From Halicephalobus mephisto (Eukaryota > Nematoda > Chromadorea > Rhabditida > Panagrolaimidae): DNA of 64,000 nucleotides. The stretch spans positions 620,001-684,000 of the forward strand of contig SWDT01000012.1 of assembly GCA_009193035.1 (NCBI GenBank). Direction: 5' to 3'. This document shows positions 24,624 through 36,000 of the stretch, in pieces (within the stretch, counting starts at the first letter, position 1; every line of letters starts with the position of its first letter). The notes beneath the pieces are model-generated. The model worked only from the letters and a program-made list of their open reading frames with translations. It had not been told where the DNA came from and ran no database searches. The translations under genes were made by a program, and so were the position numbers.

Positions 24624-24870
24624 TTGTATATGATTATTTAATAATTTTATCAAATAATTTACAATCTTGTATATAACAATCATATCATGAAAATATTAAA
24701 TAGATACTTGAGAAAATTGTAAACTAGCCATAAAAACATCCCTCATGGGAGTAAGCACAAATTCGTTCCGTGAATTGTTACATCATCTTCTCTTTAAAAG
24801 ATTAAAAAACTTATTTTTAATTTCTGAAATACTATATTAGTTATTTTCCTTGAATAAAACATCTTTTACC

Positions 24871-26643
24871 TTATTTTCTCAACTTCAATTTTGTTTCAAA
24901 AGAAATAACATCATCATTCGTCAGTTGTTTATTTGATATTAAAATCTGATTCTTATATAGTTCTTTGATTTTGCTTCCAAACAACTTCAAATTCATCAAT
25001 TCATTTCTAATTTCTTGAATCTCAGTCGAATTAATCTTTTTGTCTAAAAATTTCGTTATTTGATCATCAACAGTTTGGATTATTGAATTCAAAGGTGACT
25101 TCTTAGCATCATCATCTTTCGTATATTCATCTAGTATGTTCTTCTCTACCTTGAACTTCTCCATATTTGACTTCAGTTCATTAGCCAGTTTGTAATTGTT
25201 GTCCTGTTCTGCTATCCTGATTTCCATCTTTAATCTGTCTTCAACAGCGTCATTGTAAATGATGATTGCGTTTTGTTTCAAGAACTTTCCAAATGTTACT
25301 AACGCATGCCGTACTACTTTTTCCTCTTTTTCGAGTTCATCAATGATTTTCTGTGCTGCTTCGACTTCTGTTATCTTGTTATTAATAAAATCCTCAGATA
25401 TCTCTTTAACAAAATGAAAAGTATTTTCAGTTTCTGTCATTTTTGTAGAGTATAGCGTCCTCAAGTGAAATTCATACTTGCATCCACACTCATAACAAGT
25501 TGGGTTTTCTTCGTCATCGATGTCGAAGGCTGCACAATCCTTTAATTTAGGGTCGTTAGGAGTATTTATTAGTACATCTGCTAGTTTGCAATTACTATGA
25601 CAGATTTGATTCTTGGATCTGCATTCCTGTGATGTGCAAATTGTGTTGAAGTCTGAATGAGTTGTAATTTCTAAATCAATCCCTATTATTTGTTTGTTAA
25701 TTAACTTGTCACAAATTGTTTTAAAAGCCATGTTAGCTTTACAAGAAGACAATAAAGTTAATATCATGCTTAGAGGTTCCAACAATAAAAGAATGGCACA
25801 TCTAGCTTCATTGATGCTCATAGTATTGACGGTTTTGTAAACAGTCTTTAGATGTTTAGCGTGTTGGAAAATCTTTTTGATACTGTCACTGCTTTTTTCC
25901 CAAGATTTGGAGTATTCTTTCTCTTCCTCTTCCTTTTTATATTCTGGATATAGATGCCAAAAACATTGCATTCTAAAAGTCTCAGAATCAACACAATAGA
26001 CGGTATCGCTGTTTATCTTAAATTCGATGTTTTTTGTTTCTAGTTGTTTAATATATTCCTTTAGACATGTTATCCCATCACCTGCTCTATAGCTGGATCC
26101 TCTGGTATTTGTATAGATGAAAGCCAGATTATTAACTGCCTTTTTGTGAAGATTAAGAATCAGTTCATTTAGCGAATAACGATATTCTGGAGTAAGTTTG
26201 TTGTCGCTCGGCCTGAGGAAGACGCAGATAAGATGAAGGTCTCCCAATATACCGATAAAATCGAGGATTTTCCTCATTTTTTTAGAATCTTCTTCTATTC
26301 CTGCAGTATCTGCAATTCCTGGGACATCGATAATATTAATACATTTCTGTTCATGTGTGAATTTGTAAACTGTAGGTCGTTGGGTAGCAGAAAGCGTAGT
26401 AAAATTCAATTGCTCTCGAACTATGGTGGAAGAATCGTCAGGAGGCATCATTTTTACTTCTAACGGTTTCATTTGAGGATCTATATCACTCACTGTAAAT
26501 TTCATTGGAATTAAGACTATGGGGTCATTGTTCAGAGCTTCTTTGAAGGAATTGTAGGTGAAGTAATTCGCTATGCTGTTGATCAGGGTAGTTTTTCCAA
26601 CTCCAGAATAACCGAGAAAAAGAATATTCAAATCCGAAGGCAT
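24871..26643 (-). CDS. AIG1/GIMAP-like P-loop GTPase with Cys/His cluster and coiled coil
   Basis: Single exon, 590 aa, starting 10 bases behind a TTTTTCAG acceptor. G1 is GYSGVGKTT (residues 11-19), G2 probably T87 in SATQRPT, G3 is DVPG (106-109). The G4 position reads YTNTRG (178-183), lacking the usual NKxD/TKxD Asp, as in many AIG1-like and septin-like relatives. Residues 337-389 form a Cys/His cluster (CTSQEC, ICHSNC, CYECGCKY-x2-H) that probably binds zinc. Residues ~400-560 are a Glu/Lys-rich coiled coil. No transmembrane anchor. GIMAP/AIG1 proteins act in vertebrate immune-cell survival and plant pathogen responses (family knowledge); a defence role here is inference. The piggyBac-derived insertion lies just upstream, within the likely promoter side. 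Confidence 0.75.
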   Translation of the reverse strand: MPSDLNILFLGYSGVGKTTLINSIANYFTYNSFKEALNNDPIVLIPMKFTVSDIDPQMKPLEVKMMPPDDSSTIVREQLNFTTLSATQRPTVYKFTHEQKCINIIDVPGIADTAGIEEDSKKMRKILDFIGILGDLHLICVFLRPSDNKLTPEYRYSLNELILNLHKKAVNNLAFIYTNTRGSSYRAGDGITCLKEYIKQLETKNIEFKINSDTVYCVDSETFRMQCFWHLYPEYKKEEEEKEYSKSWEKSSDSIKKIFQHAKHLKTVYKTVNTMSINEARCAILLLLEPLSMILTLLSSCKANMAFKTICDKLINKQIIGIDLEITTHSDFNTICTSQECRSKNQICHSNCKLADVLINTPNDPKLKDCAAFDIDDEENPTCYECGCKYEFHLRTLYSTKMTETENTFHFVKEISEDFINNKITEVEAAQKIIDELEKEEKVVRHALVTFGKFLKQNAIIIYNDAVEDRLKMEIRIAEQDNNYKLANELKSNMEKFKVEKNILDEYTKDDDAKKSPLNSIIQTVDDQITKFLDKKINSTEIQEIRNELMNLKLFGSKIKELYKNQILISNKQLTNDDVISFETKLKLRK

Positions 26644-26795
26644 TTGGAAGATTCTGAAAAATAATTGTTAAAATATTTGAAAATGAGAAAATCGACCATG
26701 TAATAAAGAAATCGATAGACTGTCTTTCAACAATATTTTTTTATCAACTTTTCATTTTTCCTCTTAATTCCTTTTCTTATCATTTTTCTCTTTAA

Positions 26796-27809
26796 CACAC
26801 GGAACTCTGTTTGTAACAATATCAGCGTTTTATAGATTTTGAAACGCTGAATCGAGTGCTACAAGACATTTTGAGAATTGGTTCGATTTAATATACGAAA
26901 TATTAAATTGAAAATTTCCTCATGATCGATTCAGAAAAAAATTAATTTTTAATTTTCCATTTTTAAACTTTCTCTCTTAAATTTGTTCACTACCAACTTT
27001 TTGTTTTCTTAGCCAATTATATAAATATAAATTAAAGATTAGGCTATGTTCTACAGTTCTATGAATTGATAGTGAGATATGTTTTTAACATTGTCCTGAG
27101 GCATGATTTAAAGCAAATTGGTTGTTTTTTAAAACTCGAATTTTTCATTTCATTCTATTCGATTTCATATTTCAAACTAGCTAAGTTCTTACTATGGAAA
27201 CTGAAGAGGAAAATTACACTGAGTCTGATCTTGGTTCTGAATATGAAAAAGAGATTTTGGGTAATTCATCTGATGAAAATGTAGATGAGTCGTACTTAGA
27301 TTGGCGTGAAAATATCGTTGTTCTGATTCTTTCATCACCGTCTTTCATGAAACGATCACAGACAGACGCATTACCTTCATCAGGTGTTTGTCACCTTTGT
27401 CCAGATAGAGTAATTGTTCACACTACTTGCCCAATTTGCAGGAATTTTATTTGTGCTAATTATCTGTCTGGGAGAAGTTCAACATCCATACGCTGTGAAA
27501 GTTATCATGTTAGCGGTAAGCGACAGAAACGTAATTGAATAAAGTTATCATTAGATTATACAGATAAACTTTAAACTATGTCACTTAATATCAAGGAAGA
27601 ACAAAAAGTTGGTAATGAACAAATTTAAGAGAGAAAGTTTAAAAATGGAAAATTAAAAATTAGTCATTTTCTGAATCGATCACGAGGAAATTTTCAATTT
27701 AATATTTGGTATATTAAATCGAACTAATTCTCAAAATGTCTTGTAGCACTCGATTCAGCGTTTCAAAATCTATAAAACGCTGATATTGTTACAAGCAGGG
27801 TTCCATGTG
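26796..27809. mobile_element. Internally deleted piggyBac-type transposon with ~210-bp inverted repeats
   Basis: A 1,014-bp element. Left end: TTAA then CACACGGAACTCTG. Right end, reversed: CACATGGAACCCTG, next to CTAA, a one-base decay of TTAA. The two ends match over about 210 bp (26796-27005 against 27809-27600) with scattered substitutions, including TTGTAACAATATCAGCG and GAGTGCTACAAGACATTTTG. A TTAA target duplication is diagnostic of piggyBac. Between the ends sits only a 114-codon frame (27194-27538). Confidence 0.85.
27194..27538 (+). pseudogene. PiggyBac transposase remnant: acidic N-terminus fused to C-terminal Cys-rich domain
   Basis: An intact 114-codon frame in the middle of the element. 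It begins METEEENYTESDLGSEYEKE, like the acidic start of piggyBac transposases, then passes directly to GVCHLCPDRV, TTCPICRNFICAN and CESYHV, a C-x2-C ... C-x2-C-x4-C ... C-x2-H pattern matching the C-terminal cysteine-rich DNA-binding domain of that family. The whole catalytic core with its Asp triad (~400 residues) is gone. It could be a dead deletion derivative, or a still-expressed DNA-binding peptide able to occupy element ends. The frame being open favours youth or selection, but 345 bp is short. Confidence 0.6.
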
Positions 27810-27917
27810 CTAATTTCGTCAACTTTGTTGTTTAACGTTTATTATCCATCATATGATAAAGCAAGAACACCAAATATAGTTTTTTTAATTGACATTTACA
27901 AATTCAAAAGATTTAGG

Positions 27918-29233
27918 TTACTGTACTTGTTCTGAAAATCTTAATCTGTCAGAATTATACAAAGAGGAGCCGGAATTTCCAAATGAACTACGTGAGGAAA
28001 ATCTGTTACCATTGTCTCCGAATCCAGAAAAACCATATTCATTGAATGGGAAAGTGTTGGAACCTTGACCAAAGTCGTTATTGTTTCCAGAAGATTGGCC
28101 TCTGTTATATCTTCCAAATCTGCTGGATCCGAAACCTTGTCTTCCGTTACCAGAACTGGCTTGTCTTTGATTGAAGCTGGATCCGAAATTTCCAAAATCT
28201 TGTCCAAATCCTTCTTGTCCAAGCCCATAGTCAGAATCGTCTTCTAAGGAATTTGAAGTACTGTCGAATCCACTTTGCCGGACTCTTCTTTGTAATATTT
28301 CTTGTCCGAAGTCATTGTTTCCCTGTTCAAATCCATTATATCCAAAACTTCCTTGTGAGAATCTTCCAAATCCGTTGTTTCCTGGTCCAAAACCTTGGTT
28401 TCCAAATCCACCAGATTCAAAACCTCTTTGCTGTGGGAATCCTCCGAATCCGTTATTTCCTTGTCCGAATCCTCCTGAACTGAATCTTCCGAATCCGTTA
28501 TTTCCTGGTCCAAAACCTCCTGAACTGAATCTTCCGAATCCGTTATTTCCTTGTTCGAAACCTCCGAATCCGTTATTTCCTTGTCCGAAACCTCCGAATC
28601 TTCCTCTTCCACGTCCAAAGCCTCCAGCTCTTCGTCCAAATCCATCTCTTTTCAGAGGACATCTAGGGAGCTTTCCGAAAGTCTGGATCAATTCCAGAAT
28701 GATGTTATAATCTGTGATACTCTGAGTGATAGTATTGATTTCCTCGCATTCTTGGAGGATAGACAAGTCATCATTTTGATAAACAGCCTAAAAATTATCT
28801 CATTTATTAAATTCTCCCAAACCAATTGCTCTACCTTGTACTGCTCATAAACCTCTTTCGCTTCAGCACTCAGATTCGCTGCTTTCTCATCAAAGTAGTT
28901 AGAAATGTTCTGTTTGATATCTTCAAGATGCTGCATGATAACGCTGAATTCTTCTTGAGTTTCTGCAGATTGTTCTTCAATCCATTGTTCGACTTCTTGA
29001 CGAATCTCTGCTTTGGTGGCATTGAAGTTGTGGAAGATCTGCATCAGCGATTGTCTCTGAGTATCATTTAAATTCTGAAAAAATTCGATGGCTGGTCTCA
29101 GAGCTGAAGAGAGTCCTTGAAGACTTTGTTGACCACCAAAACCTCCATGATGTCCATGATGGCCGTGACCAAAGTGAGCACTGGACCCAGTGATGAAGAT
29201 GAGGACAAGAATACATACTTTAACAATAGTCAT
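27918..29233 (-). CDS. SXP/RAL-2-like secreted protein with Gly/Phe repeat tail
   Basis: Exons 29233-28835 and 28787-27918 give 422 aa. Residues 1-19 (MTIVKVCILVLIFITGSSA) are a signal peptide, followed by a His/Gly stretch HFGHGHHGHHGGFGG. Residues ~40-180 are helical, with NLTxxxRQSLMQIFHN-like, WIEEQSAETQEEF and LSAEAKEVYEQYK blocks; the pattern fits the nematode SXP/RAL-2 (DUF148) domain, secreted proteins of unknown function. The C-terminal ~230 residues are low complexity with units such as GFGQGNNGFGGF and GFGPGNNGFGRFSSG, then Ser/Asn/Gly. Such a tail suggests an extracellular matrix or self-associating role (inference). The domain call is by pattern only. Confidence 0.65.
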
Positions 29234-29239
29234 GATTAC

Positions 29240-30067
29240 AGTATAGAGTAAACAAGTTATTTTTCGGAAGTTGCTGATAACCAGTTGTCTGAGAGTTCTT
29301 TTATAAGAATCAGAAGTGAAATCACTGATCAGACCGCCCTATTATGTTACTCAGTCAAAAATACATAATCCCCAATGGCCACTGTCGCTCTTGAATTTTT
29401 TACGTTTTTTATGAGGGTGAATCATCAGAAATATTTTTGTATCAGGAAGTTATTATTGGACAAACTAATTTAAGAAAAACATTTTTAAAAAATTTATAAT
29501 AGTCATTGATTTTAAAAGATTTGATGATTTTTGAAAGTTGAAAAGCAAGGTCAGATATATTCATGATCGGAACAGTAATAACTTCATTGATCCAGAAAGA
29601 CTACTAATAATCTGAATAAAGATTTATCGATCTTGTTGCGTTTGTATATTATAGTGTATTTATAATAATAGTTTAATTACCCAAGTTTGAGTTTGGAATA
29701 AATCGAAAAAAGACATCATTTTGAACAATTCAGTAAAATTATTTTTTTGAATAAAAATAGAATTTCTCATTTATTAATTTCCCTAACATTGATTTTTGAG
29801 TATTTTTTTCACTTGAATATTTGTTATTATGTTGTTTACAAAATTGTGTAGTTTATTTCTTCATCTGGATCAAATCCAAATCTCTGTTCAAAATTTTATC
29901 CAATCCTCTGCAAAGGTCAAAACAGTTTAATTTGTAAATAAATATTTTTGCAGATTCTTTTGTAACATTTCACAATTTTTCGATTACAATGATCAGCGTC
30001 AAAATTAATTCTAATTTATTCAGTGTCATATATGTGAGAATCATTGGGAAAAATGGTTTCAAATTGG
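29240..30067. other. AT-rich intergenic interval
   Basis: Promoter side of the SXP-like gene and 3' flank of the beta-propeller gene. TATAAGAATC-like sequence near 29300 (minus strand TTCTTATAAAAG) could be the SXP promoter TATA region. No gene, RNA or repeat supported. Confidence 0.45.
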
Positions 30068-33000
30068 TTATTCTGGAAGGATTAGGAAATATAATTCTTC
30101 TGAAGTCAAGATAGAGAACCTCTAAAATTAGTTGTTTTAAATTTTAAAAGAAGTAAAAAATGTTTACATTATCGCCATGAGCGTCGAATGAAAGAGGATC
30201 TGGGATGTTTGTTTTGAAGATTCTTGTTCTCATTTTCCTGTGGTTAGAGAGGAGCTGCCATTGAGATACGGTGCCTTCTGCGTCAATCGAGAAGAGATGA
30301 GCAGAAGATGAAGAAAATTGGATTGGGATATCTGGAGGAGAAAAAGTAAATTCTTGGTCTGTTTCTCTGTAATAATTCACGTTTTTAATATTTGATTAAC
30401 TTTTTAAATTCCCTATACAGTATTCGTTGTGGAACCAAAAGTAATACTTTTTTATCCGAATGTTGGAAAATTTCATCGATATTTTGTTACTTTATTTTAA
30501 CCTACCCAAACTCGATGAATTTCGTTTTTTCTACAATAACTGCTTTTCCGATTGTTCTCGAAAATGCCAAAATTTTTCTTTCATCGAAGTTTAGTTCGAT
30601 CACTTGACCTTGTTTCTTACTTCCTTTCTTCTTTTCTGTTTTCCCTAATTGAACAGAGTTCAAATGCAATCCAGAAATGGAATTATACACCGATAACGCA
30701 GATTCAGCAAGAACAAAGAGGAGTTCATTTGCCAACAAAACAGAATCAACATCTTGTTTGATAAGTTTGGAAGTCTGAAACTGTCTACAAAAAACCAATC
30801 TTCAATTACCGATACCATATCCTTACTTTGTAATCTCCAAATTTCTGTGTTCTTTGATTCTGTAGATGAAGAAGCCTCCGGAATCTGCTACAGTAATCCA
30901 TGTCCCATCAAATGAGAAGGCAGTGATTTCCAGTGGATTTCCATCAAGGAAAATATCCGTAGTTGACAGTAGGGTCAAATTTTCAATGGAGAACAAAAAT
31001 AACGAAGAATCAACAATTATCTGTAATCCGAAGTGGATGAAACAGATGAAAGGAATAATTCAAACCGCAAAATTGTCCGAAGTAGAAGTCAGGAGAAGAA
31101 TCTTTGGGACACTGGAAAAATCGGGAAAAAGAAATATCTGAGGTTTCTGAAATATTTCCGAGTTATTCAAAGCAGTAAGTGGTTTTGGACTGTGTCCTCA
31201 CTTACGATCAGGTTCTTCAAGGTCCATTGTTCCAAGGCCAGTCGTGATCCTGCTTGAGATAAAACAACAAACGAGTTCTGCAAAGAAATCTAGTAACACA
31301 AAAAAAATGATTTTTTTTTAGATAATTTTTCAAAGTTGAACTAGAGGATATTTTTATTTTCAGTATTTAACTAAGATTTCGAAATCATGTGGTTTTGAAA
31401 CTTTTAGAATCTACTGAATGTTGTCAAAAACTTAAAATTCGATGAATATTTCAGAAATCTTCCAGAATTTCGAAGAAAAAATTATTAAAATCCGCGAAAA
31501 TTCCAAAGAATCGATCGGAAAGTTCTAGAAAATCACGTTGAAAGACTTTTTCGAAATTTCATTCCATATATTTTTCATTTTTTTAAGTAGTATGATTTTT
31601 GAAACAGCATTTATGGCAAAATTTCTGTTAATTTTTCTAATTGACCAAGTTTCAGACGCATTTTCCATTGATGTCAGACTTTCAATATTTCTTCGCTCAA
31701 ATTCACATTTCTAAATGACCTTCTTAACCTTCAAAATTTTTTCACAATTTACCTATTTCTCACGTAACATCTTTGTTAATGATGACAACCTTCTTAACTG
31801 TGGCATTATTCTAGTTCTTACCTGGACGTAACGGCTCCAAATAAAATCTAGACCAGTTCATCGAACTTTTCTGTCAACTACAGCCCCCAAACGGTTCCTT
31901 CTTCCTTATAAAAGTCCTCCAGGTCAGTGCGCGAAGGAAAACGTGTCGTTCCAAATTTGGAGAAATCAAAGAACTCTTTTTCGTTCAAAAATTGATTATT
32001 TTAAAAATGAATAATTTTCGTCTCTTTCAATGTTGAATCTCCTCTGATAAATGAAAATCCAAATGAAATAATGCTAAATTCGCGATCAACATGGAGAAAT
32101 CGGTGGTTAATTTTATTTGGATGTATTATACTTTATTTAATTGCTCATTTTGTTCATCTTCATAATTCTCATTATTGGCTACCAGAAATCCCCACAGATG
32201 TAACTTTGACTAAGAAAAATGCCGATGGACCATTAATTCTGAGAGATGACATCTTCAACAACGGTGATTCGAGAAATAAAAATTCAAAAATTCTTCGAGG
32301 AGCAGGAATTTTAGCGCATACAGAAATCTTATTCGATCAACCTATTCAGAAAATTGAAGAATCCCCTCCTGCTCCAATTAACATCTCCAGCACATTTATC
32401 AATAAATTCCAAAAAACAGCGAAATTAACGGCGAACAACACCGACGATTTTGTACTTTTCAGTGTTATAAACGAAGGATATTTTAATTTGACAGCAAACT
32501 TCCTCTGTAACCTCTATGCTATCGGAAATGAGAAATTACATAAGAAGATTTTCATCGTCGCTCTCCAGGAAGAAACTTGCGAAAATCTGAAGGCGGAATG
32601 GCCGAAGATCCAATGTCTCTGGCTGGAGACCGATGATGTCCACAATGAGGGAGTGGAGTGGGGGAAGAAAGTCTATGTGCAGATATTGACATTCAGGGCG
32701 AGATTGTTGGATGAATTGAGTAAAGTAAGTAAAAGTTAAAAAATATAAATTATTTCGAAAAAAAGTAAAATTTGCGTTCAAAAAAAACAAAATTTTTTGT
32801 TTTTTTCCCTCATTCAGTCTTGAGTAAAATTAAATTATTTTTTTATAAATGTACATTTTTGTTCAATTTTCACTAATATTAAGAAAATTAAAAATCGACA
32901 AAGAAAAATTAATTTTTGAGAGAAGTTTATGAAAAAGTTCAAGATTCTTGAAAAGAAAATTTACTTTTATAGATTTAATTTTGTTTTAATATCTACTTTC

Positions 33001-36000
33001 CAGCTTCGTATCCCCTTTATCCTCTTCGAATCCGATGCTATCTGGTTCAAGTCACCCTTTGATTTAATCAGAAACTCCACAGCCGTCGATGACGTCGACA
33101 TAATCATCCCCGTCAACAGCTACCCTGGGAAACAGAAACTCGCTTTTGATCCCCTTGTAGCCTTCAACACGACCGCCACTTCTAGTTTCTTTTCTGAGAT
33201 GAGGTCTCGTCTCGAAAGCAATCCAGAATTGATGGATCAAGAAGTCCTAAATGAACTTTGTTCGTCCCAGTTCAAGGGAGTAGTATGTAGGAACTTTGAG
33301 TGGTCAGATGTTGCTGATGGAAAGTGGTTCAAAATGAGCGACAGAGAAAGGAAAAATTACTTTCCTTTCATAGTCAACAACAACTACTACGTCGGAGTCA
33401 AAAACAAGGCAGCTAGACAGGCTATTAACGGACTCTGGTTCCTTTCCCCCAAGGGCCACTGTAACCTCAACAAAGCAAAGAAGCTCCTTGCTAAGTATAA
33501 ACATGTGGACGATTACAGTATTAAGAAAACGGGTTAAGAATGATAAAAATAAACTTACACGTTTTTCGTTGAAGAAGAAATTGATAAATTTTGGAGAACA
33601 AAGTGTTTCCGAAACGACTTTGATGGTCTGTTTGGAGGAATAATCGCCGGTTTTCCAAGCTATCAGTTGATCCAGGTAGATTTCTTCAGTGAGGATTTCG
33701 AGAATAGTAGTGAAAGCCGACCCTGGGGGGTTGGTGGAAGGTGCACCTTCTTCTCCAAAGAAACTACATTGAGCCACGACATCCTGAAGCAAAATAAATA
33801 AATTAAAAATTTTTCGAATATTAATTTTCAAAAAAAGTAAATTGACAAAAATAAAATTGAAAACTTTTTCTAAAATGGAAATTTTGAGATTTTTGAACTT
33901 CAATGGTAAAATTTCAAAACTGAAATTGCATAATTTTTTATTTTATTTTTTCAGATAATTAGTCTCGGACAGATTATTTTTTTTACTACACTCATTACCA
34001 ACTTTCATTTCCGTCTTAAAAAACAAACATTAATTTTGAATTATTTCGAAAAAAGTTCATTTTCCGTTTGAGACCCTCAAGTCGAATTTACTACTTTTTA
34101 ATTTCTAAAATATCACATAAAATTGAATCATTTTACGTTATTTTTATAAATAATTTTCTTCTTTTATATTGAGATAAAAAAATGTAAAAATCAAAGAAAA
34201 AAATTAAAAAATAAGAAAATTGTTCAATGAATTTCAGACCGAAAATATTTTTTTGTTGAAATATGATCAGGTTGATATTTTGCTTTTGAATTTTTACCTC
34301 TTTTTCTACCATATCAGTATTGCAGTCTCCATCTTGCTTCGTTGCTAAAATAAAATCTGTCTGTACTTCTCTTGTTCTGACTTCGGGTTTGTCGTCCCCC
34401 ACGGGCAATGGGACAGCGACGATCCAAGGCTGGACCTCCTTCACCTCCTCCTCGACCACATGACAAACCACCACTTGTCTTCTTGCTTGGCCTCTTTTGA
34501 CTTCGCAGTCGTCTTCAGATTCGCTTATCGGAGAGAGATATTCTAAAAAACAAATAAATGAGATTTCTGTCGACTTTTTAATTCTATTTGTCGGGAACGG
34601 ATTTCTTCGCAAGACAAACTCTTGGTCGATTTCGTCGCGAGGATAACTATTTATCAAAAAGTTCTTAAAAATGGAACTTTTGAAAAAAGGCAGTCTTCCC
34701 TTGGGTACTTTGAGGTCGGAAAAATTTGGTTGCTTTTTCGGTTTTTTTGAAATTGTTCAATAACTTTGTTTTTAACGAGAATCGATAATTGTAAGACTTC
34801 TGAAATTTGTCATTATTGCAGAGTCTTTTTTGAGTCAACTTAGTCAGGCCAAACACCTGCGGCCAGATCATTTGCTCTCTGCTATCTCGGATCGGCTTTC
34901 GTCTGGGGAAAAAGAAAGTTGTATTTTATCACTTTCAATCCTATTGTCAGCATTTGAAATGTGCTTGGCGTTTTCGTCATTCCAGTTGATGGAAATTAAA
35001 AAATCGATCATCTGTCAAAGTGTTTTCAATTAGGATATCGACAGATTAGTTGTTTTTTGAGTGCCCTAATGACGGGTAAGCAATTGAGTGTGAAGAGTAA
35101 GGAATTCAAAAAATATTTATTTTCGCTTATTTTTCATGGTATTATTTGTTCTTAAAGCTGGGAAAATTCAAAAATATCATTTTCACTTTTATTTGAGTAC
35201 CTTCTGCTGGATACTCCTCATGGTCCAAGGTTTGGTTGCCAGAGGGGGATGTAGCGCAGTGGTAGCGCGTTCGCTTTGCATGCGAAAGGTCGCGAGTTCG
35301 ATCCTCGCCATCTCCAAAATTTTTGCAATTTCAGGAAAAGTTAAGAAATTAATTCCGTGCGAGACTTGGTTATGTGGATGACTTACCAAAAGGATCTCTT
35401 TCTCTTTTGTTATCGGTTTCTTTGATTTCTATTTCTTCTGTTTCTTTTTGCCTTTCTTCCGCCTCCTTTTGCTCAATCCTTGCTTGAATTACACTTTCGA
35501 GAATTTTCTCTTTTTCTTTTTTTTTCTTTTTTGTTTCATTATCTTCCTCATCGGAACTTCCTTCGATCGTGAAAATTGTATTAAATATCCGCACCTGAGA
35601 TCTCGGTTCCTTCCTCACCAAAGTGGCTGCCATCCTTCTTTTTGCCACGGCATTTTTCAAAACTTGAGCATTTTCGCGAAAAATTTCCATATTTCTGAAA
35701 ATATTTTTTTTATTTTTTAAATTTTTAAAAAACTTACCGAAAGTGAAACTTTAACGGGCCAATGAACTTGTCTAGTTTTATTTTCGGCTAATCGAAATAG
35801 AGCCATGAAAAAACATCAAGCTAGTGTTCTTTCCTGGTTCCCGGCAGGGAAGACTCGTAAGTTAAGTAATCCAAACTTACTTTAGTTAGAAAACACGGAA
35901 AATGCCCAAAAATGAACTCCGACTTTTGGATTTTTTCGATTGTGGTTGCTGAAGCGTGTTTCCTGGACACCGAAATTTGGTCATGTGTATTACGTTGGAT

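Noticed and set aside
28244..28710. Pro/Asn-rich and Asp/Ser/Glu-rich frames antisense to or overlapping the SXP-like gene
   Set aside because: Shadows of the Gly/Phe repeat; the signal-peptide frame with clean splice is the real one.
34665..34871. Extra exon of the propeller gene reading WPQVFGLTKLTQKRL
   Set aside because: Joining it from the exon ending at 35387 gives a stop or the wrong phase; skipping to 34542 keeps frame.
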